From Cunninghamia lanceolata (lineage: Eukaryota > Streptophyta > Pinopsida > Cupressales > Cupressaceae), in NCBI GenBank assembly GCA_027924645.1, contig BSBN01001251.1, forward strand, positions 2,480,001 to 2,544,000: a stretch of DNA of 64,000 nucleotides. The letters are read 5' to 3'. The notes under the pieces were generated by a model. That model was not told the origin of the DNA. It did not search any database and saw nothing but the letters and a program-made list of their open reading frames with translations. The position numbers and the translations under genes were made by a program. This document shows positions 58,569 through 64,000 of the stretch, piece after piece (the first letter of the stretch is position 1; each line of letters starts with the position of its first letter).

Positions 58569-61500
58569 TCACATAAACTGAAGAATGTCTGCAAAAGATG
58601 TCTTCAATTGGACGAGTTCTGCAGCCCAACTCTACTTCATCCTGTCCAAAATTGAGATGTGACCACTCAACAGGAATGCAAAAGCTTCTGCCCTCTTAAG
58701 ATCTGTCGGATCATTTGTCCAGGTGGTAGTCTGAGCATCACTTATGGCCTCATGCATGGCCTCTAACTTAGGGATAATGATCCTTCTAAGTTCACCCATC
58801 TAGCTAATTATGTTCTTCCTTTCCTTCTCAAAATCATTTATTGCATTTGTGATTGCAATAGTCTGACACTCTTGATTTACTATGGAGGATGAGAGAGGAT
58901 CAAAACTTTGAGACAAACATAGTAGTTTATCCTCTTGCTCTTTTATTTTCTTCTCAATCTCTACTCTTGCTTTGGACCTGGAAATACAAAATTTGTATAC
59001 TTCTCTGCCATCTTTAAGAGCATTTTCTAAGCTCTTTATCCCAATATTCATATTTCTCCTATCATTAATGATCAACCCTTGTACCTCTGAGAATCTCTTA
59101 TCCAAAAACTCCTTCCGGACCTTTTCTTCAGCTGACTTCTCTAGAGAATCAAAATGTGTACTAACACTACTAACTAGAGTTTTGAGATTACCAGAAGACG
59201 AGGCTGTGGGATCCTTCTGAAAAGATGGCATGATCTTTTCCAAAACTCCAGATGCTACGTCTATAAGCTCACAGTCTTCCATGTGAGATTTGAGTAGTTT
59301 CTCTTTGGCCTTCGCATTTGTAAATGAAGCTATCTTCATTGTTTGCACCAGAGATAGAGAGTCAAAATTAAATGGTCCTTGTAGAAGCTCCAGTTCATCA
59401 ATCTCCATTGTTTCTTTGTTCAAGAATTCTTGGACAGTTTTTGCAATGTCTCTTGCCGGAGATAGATGTTTCTTCTCTTTTGCATTCTTAGAGCTGTCTC
59501 TTGAAGCTTTCTTTCCTTCTACATTCTTACCACTAGCAGTTGTGGTCTTCTCTGTTGAAGTCTTCTCTCCTTCTGCAACCTTGGTATTGTCAACCTCTTT
59601 TTTCTTCACCTTTGCTTCTTTCTCATTTATTTTTTCTTCTCCTTTAGATACGGAGACTATAGGTGAAACCAGAGGAGAAATGTTAGTCTGTTTAGGGCCC
59701 ACCTCTTCTGTCATTTTCTCAGTAGATTCTTCTGCAACACTAGTGGTCGAGGGGTCAGTACCCAAGTCCTCCATAATAGAAAGATTAAATCTTTTGAAGG
59801 CCTTCTGGAGGATCTCTTCTGTGTCCTTGGCTACCTTGTTAGTCTCACCAAGCATCAGTTGATTCATCCTTGCTTTGCTTCTAAATTCATCTTTACAATC
59901 TTTGAATACCATATTCATTGTCTTGGGGTTGATTGAAGGATATAGCTGAATTGCTATCTGTTCCCAGATTTCTAGGTCTTTTGCTTAGGCATTGTTCTTT
60001 CTTGATTCTAGTTCCTTCTCCAAGCTTTCAAGGATTAGAGATATAATTTAAATAAATGCTTTGTTGTAGATATTTAGGTACCTGACTATGGCATCTTGCA
60101 ATATTTTCTAATCTTCTTCACCATAATCATCATAGAACTCAACCATTGGCTGAAGATTTCCATCCACTGTGACTGATTTGATTATGTCATCAATGTTAAG
60201 AGTGGGTTTTTCAACATATTCCTCTGTCTTTTCTTCTTCCTTCTGTCCGGTAGAGGGTTGGCTGGATGTTTTCTTCTTTTTCTTCATTTTCCTGATGTCT
60301 TCATCAGATTCAGTCTCCTCTTCATCCCTTTGACTGGCATAAGCTCTTGTAGCTTTTGTCTTTGTTTTTTTCTCTCCTTTGCCGGATGATTGTGCTTCTG
60401 GTTCTGATGTCCTTGAGCCTTTAGCAATGGTAGGTGCAGATCTCTTTGATGATCTGGTCTGGGTGGAAGGTTTTGCCGGAGCACTTTCCTCATTTTTCTT
60501 TTCTGCCTTCTTCTTCTCTTCCTCAGCCCTTTTTGTCTTTTTCCTGTGGGCATCAAGTGCCTCCTTTGAGATGCCAAGGCCTTTGGCAACATTTTCTACT
60601 TCTTTTCTTACCTTCCTCTTGATCTCTGGTTCTCTGAGTTCCACATGAATTTTTACGCTCAGCTCCTCAAAGGTTCCAAACCTTTCTACCTTTGGATCCT
60701 TTGGCTTACTTAGCATGTGTTGAACATGCAGCTCTACAATTTGTTCATCAACTTCATACCCCATGGGCATGATCCATACAGTTCTTGGTTCTGCTGCCTC
60801 CATTAGGCACTGATCAGTCTCTACCATAAAACATACTATGTCTTTGTATTTCTCAACAATAGACTGGGGAATCCTTTTTCTTGCTTGCATCATGTTCTGG
60901 AAATTCTTGAAGTATCCCCATAGGGCTGTATTTTGTGCTTAGTCCATGCAAATAATCTCTGATTTGGATAGCTACTAGTCTATCATTCTCCCACACCCAG
61001 CCACTAGATCTAGGAAGCTCATTCATAAAGTAGAAGAATAAGCACAATATTAATCCACCATACTTGAATGAATTCTTTTTATCTTTCTTTATTTTCTGTA
61101 GATTCTCCAAGAGTTGGTTCAAGAGAAGCTGACAAAGATCATAGTTTGCATCCTTTCTTAGCATTTCATAAGTGGTGTAGATGGCAGTTCCAGGTACTGA
61201 ATTTTTCCTGCTAGAATGATATATTTTATATCCAATGATCATGGAGGTATACTTGACATCTGGATCAAAGATGTCATCTACTATCATTGCTCTTTTGTCA
61301 AACTTGGATTCGGTAGCCTCACTCATAGTTTGATTCTTCATAGATTTAAGAACAGGAATCCCACCGGATGAGTGTAATCCGGTAACTGCCCTGATGGCAT
61401 CTTTTGTGATTTTGAATGGTCCATTTAACCACATGAAGTTGTCATGTATTCTACTCAATATATACCTGACCCATTCATCCTCAGTAAAACATGGGAAATG

Positions 61501-61779
61501 TATGTATTGTGCAAAGTGCTTATTCCGGAGGCCCTTGTATTGGGGTTTGAGCTCAAATGAATCATCTAACAGTTGTTTGTGATAGATAACTCTTAGTTTG
61601 AATTCCCCAAACTCTTCAACATTTGTGTGTATGTAAACCCTAATATCTTCAGTGTGCAAAACACCATGCGGAACACTAGAGAAGGCTCCTAGGGGATCTA
61701 CCTCCAAGGATTTGTATGGATGCTTCTTAAATATGGGGCGAGTTCTATCAAAAATCTTTACAATATTCAGAGTAGCCAT
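58569..61779 (-). pseudogene. ORF B of NA4: fullest copy of the unknown protein (~1,070 codons)
   Basis: Met at 61779 (MATLNIV), TGA at 58569. In order: N-terminal domain of about 285 residues with FKKHPYKSLEVDPLGAFSS, FTEDEWVRYILSRIHDNFMW, FKITKDAIRAVTGLHSSGG and LILCLFFYFMNEL; then ALWGYFKNFQNMM, VEKYKDIVCFMVETDQC, MGYEVDEQ and FGTFEELSVKIHVELREPE; a Lys/Glu/Ser linker of about 110 residues; YVEKPTLNIDDIIKSVTVDG; then a 540-residue helical, charged C-terminal half with two likely coiled coils. One frameshift (about 60930) and stops at 60108, ~60055, ~59985, 58800 and 58632. No pol motif, signal peptide or clear membrane segment. It might be an accessory or envelope-position protein, but nothing shows that. 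Confidence 0.85.
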
Positions 61780-61785
61780 CATCAA

Positions 61786-62416
61786 GGAATCTTACTGAGA
61801 GATATTAAGAACGAAGAATACCTTTTATGCTGTTTAGGGCACACACGATGAAATCTGGATTGAGTTGTATGAAGAATCATCTTGATCTTTGGGAGAGGTA
61901 GTTGCAGAGCTCCTTTTCTTCTTTTCTTCGAATGTGAATGTACAAATGATGAGCGAATGAACTCTTTTATTTTTGGGAAGCCCTAATTTTCATTCTGCAA
62001 TAAATGCGCAACCTAATTCATTCTGGTTTGCCTTGTTTGTCTTGTTCAGAGACAAAACCTTTCCGGATCACTGAGACAGATTTCAAAGTTATTCTAGGAG
62101 AGTAGTGATAATCTATCTTCCTTTCATTAGTCATTTGATCTATTTGCAGATCAAGACACCATAGTTTGAATCATACCAGACCAAACTTGTAAGGAATCTA
62201 TTTTTACCGAAACACTGTTTTACCGGATCAATTCTGGTAGAATTAGATTCTTCAAATCTTCTTGCCGATCTCTCAAATCTTTACCATACCCCTTTTAGAT
62301 GTTTCTTGTATGATCCCTTTTAATCCGTAGCTCTCCTTGTGCCAGTTCCGGCACCAATTGATTGGCTGGGGGAACAAGGTTTTCTTTGTGTCTCCCCCTG
62401 AGCCAGAGCTCATTTT
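61786..62416 (-). other. Spacer between ORF A and ORF B of NA4, with two hairpins
   Basis: No ORF. Stem 1 arms at 62362-62373 and 62393-62406; stem 2 GTGCC...GGCAC at about 62339-62354. Nearly the same as NA3; the first base of the stem 1 left arm is T instead of C. Confidence 0.75.
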
Positions 62417-63357
62417 TTAATTTTCGGAAGGAATATTAGCACTAGAGTCTGGTGTGGATCCATCCCCTACATTCTCTGTACTCTTCTTCACCCAAATCTT
62501 GTTCATCTCACTTTGAACTTCATCCGCATTGACCTTTTGTTTCCCCTTATCTTGATTCTGATTATAATATACTGGACCTCTTTTATCCTGATTCTTGCTT
62601 CTACAGAATTTTGCTATATGACCGGATCTATTGCAAATTTGGCAAACAACATTTCTTTGCATATTTGATTGATATCCTCTTGATCTGCATTGATTAGCCA
62701 TATGACCCATTCTATTGCATGCAAAGCATCTACCATTGAATGAATTGTTCATTTACATATTTCTACATTCATGAGATTTGTGACCATACCTTTTGCAGTT
62801 GAAGCATTGTCTGGAGAAGGATGTACTAGTCTGATTCATTCTCCTTCTGCACTAATTAGCTTTATGACCAAAGTTATTGCAGTTGTGGCAGTATCCATTG
62901 AAGGATGGATATCTTTGAGCATTAGGTTGCCTTACCGGAGGTCTTCTAGGCCTGTTCCTTGGATTTTCTGATCCAAAATTCTTTTGACTGGATCTGGAGC
63001 TTTCTCCTTTCTCATAACCCAAACCACACTTGTCATCTACCCTCTTTTGACTTCCAAGAAGAACTTCAAGTTGAGCAGAACTTATCTTTAATTTCTCTTT
63101 ATACTCATTTGTTGTTTGAAGATATCTTTTGAGAGAGACAATTTGATCCTCAAGTTTTTCTTCATTATCTTTAGCATCTTCAAGATCAGATTCAAGATGT
63201 GTGATAATTCTATCCATCTTGTGGCAATCTTCTGATTTCTCTTTGAGAGATTGTCTTAGATTATCTTCAGTTTTTCTTTTCTCTTCAACTTCTTGGGTAA
63301 ACTTCATAACTCCTGATTCCATTTCATGTCTTACCATAATGATTTCTTTTGATAGCT
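62417..63357 (-). pseudogene. ORF A of NA4, C-terminal two thirds
   Basis: Matches NA3 ORF A from the middle of its coiled coil (SKEIIMVRHEMESGV) to the end. Broken at 63357 by U1, so the N-terminus, PBS and 5' LTR are lost. The first knuckle ends GHKAN then TAG (62852-62854), where NA3 has CAG. A TAA follows near 62753. The fourth knuckle keeps all Cys and His (CQICNRSGHIAKFC), unlike NA3, so between the two copies all but the second knuckle are present in intact form. Confidence 0.88.
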
Positions 63358-64000
63358 ATTGTTGTTCACAACACGCCCCATTATGCTCCTTAGCAAAATG
63401 GGGACCCCTGCTGTTGCTTTGTTTTTTTTGCTTCTGCTTGTGTTGTTTTGCTTGGTGGTAAAGGGAAAAGAGAGTCAAATTTGCAAACTTTGTTAAAAAT
63501 ATGAAAAATGCATTTTTCAGTACCCTTGCATGATGTGGTTGGATTCCTTGTGAAAAATGAGCCAGGGTTGCTTTTTGAACCATCTTAAAATTTGCCATAT
63601 TTTGCAAGTTATGATCATTTTAGTAAAATGTACATTCAGGTTTGTCTATCGCTTGGCATATACAAAGTCCTTTGTATGCGCAAAGTTATATTTTTTATGC
63701 TTGGTCGCTTTTGTACATTCGGGCTTGTATATTCTAACATACAAGCAAAATATACATTGTAGAATATACATAGCGGACCTGAAATCCTTATCAAATATTG
63801 AAAAGTCGTTGTATATTCGGGCTTGTATATTGCGATATACAAGGCTATATACAATGATTTTATATACAAACGCCAGAATCGAAGGGATTGTCAAATGGAA
63901 TTAATGGCTTGTATATCGCGATATACATAGGTTTTGAAAGGAGAGAGGACTTAGTCGAATGCATTACGAAATAGACATCGGCGAAACTCTTGCCGATAAA
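63358..64000. other. U1: unidentified LTR-like sequence with palindromes
   Basis: Sequence unrelated to NA4 starts at about 63358, with TGTTGTTCACAACA at 63360-63373, a typical LTR-style TG start that is itself a small stem. A CCCCATT...AATGGGG stem is at 63376-63403. From 63720 on there are three TGTATAT-based palindromes. No gene is supported: the overlapping open frames on both strands at 63557-63904 arise from the palindromic repeats. The right end is outside the window. Confidence 0.6.
63723..63927. repeat. Cluster of TGTATAT palindromes in U1
   Basis: Three inverted repeats: 63723-63746 (8 bp arms GCTTGTAT/ATACAAGC), 63822-63843 (9 bp arms CTTGTATAT/ATATACAAG, loop TGCG) and 63910-63927 (perfect 18 bp palindrome). 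The first two are each preceded by ATTCGGGCTTGTATATT about 99 bp apart. Confidence 0.85.

Larger units (their letters stand above)
51428..63357 (-). mobile_element. NA3 and NA4: tandem non-autonomous LTR elements sharing one LTR
   Basis: Order from left: LTR (51428-52514), interior with ORF B and ORF A (52515-57248), LTR (57249-58337), then a second interior in the same order and strand (58338-63357), where the sequence breaks off inside ORF A. The two interiors are near-identical apart from a ~585 bp deletion in the left one. The middle LTR serves as 5' LTR of NA3 and 3' LTR of NA4. Such arrays arise by recombination between copies or by joining of two cDNAs. The right-hand end is lost. Confidence 0.9.

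Noticed and set aside
58569..61779. ORF B as an envelope-like protein of SIRE elements
   Set aside because: It sits after ORF A, not after pol, and I see no signal peptide or clear C-terminal membrane segment. Left as unknown.
63557..63904. Overlapping open frames on both strands in U1
   Set aside because: Explained by the palindromic TGTATAT repeats, which read open in both directions.

Overview
The window is plant nuclear DNA made almost entirely of nested LTR retrotransposons. No host gene, rRNA, tRNA gene or CRISPR array was recognised. The density of decayed insertions, the long LTRs and the frequent C-to-T stop codons suggest a large, heavily methylated genome. A gymnosperm is my guess; the sequence alone does not settle it.

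The deepest layer is an old plus-strand Gypsy element, G2 (13260-14989 and 27032-29700). Into it went: NA1, a minus-strand element running off the left edge and ending at 13259; C2, a 12 kb Copia (14990-27026, TSD ATATT); and T1, a minus-strand Tat/Ogre-like Gypsy remnant (29701-35138). NA1 is itself broken by C1, a Copia (1-2274), and by G1, a complete chromodomain Gypsy (3007-9506, TSD AATTC). The 3' LTR of C2 carries a solo LTR (S1, 15861-17110, TSD GCCTA) and a 2.1 kb mini LTR element (M1, 18151-20275). T1 is cut by NA2 (plus strand, from 35139). NA2 contains a C2-type solo LTR (S2, TSD CATAG) and a second S1-type solo LTR (S3, 41305-50695, TSD TCTTG), and S3 holds Copia C3 (41587-49717). 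NA2 is ended by NA3 and NA4 (51428-63357), two minus-strand copies in an LTR-internal-LTR-internal array. NA4 is broken near 63358 by an unidentified LTR-like sequence (U1).

The most notable content is the NA family (NA1-NA4). These are LTR elements with a normal primer-binding site and polypurine tract, but no protease, integrase, reverse transcriptase or RNase H. They carry ORF A, a coiled-coil nucleocapsid-like protein with up to four CCHC knuckles and no capsid domain. Where pol should be they carry ORF B, a protein of about 1,070 codons that I cannot assign to any family. ORF B recurs four times, on both strands, in two diverged subfamilies. NA1/NA3/NA4 have LTRs related to Copia C1, while NA2 has LTRs related to Copia C2. 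This suggests non-autonomous elements that each track a different autonomous Copia (SIRE/Maximus-like) partner. A two-hairpin module between ORF A and ORF B is conserved in three copies and partly in the fourth.

All coding regions are decayed. Between the near-identical NA3 and NA4, six stops are a CAG in one copy and TAG in the other, and G1 has seven in-frame TAG codons where Gln is likely. This fits deamination at methylated CHG sites. TSDs and junctions were read directly. Divergence figures are counts by eye over short stretches, and clade names are judged from motifs.
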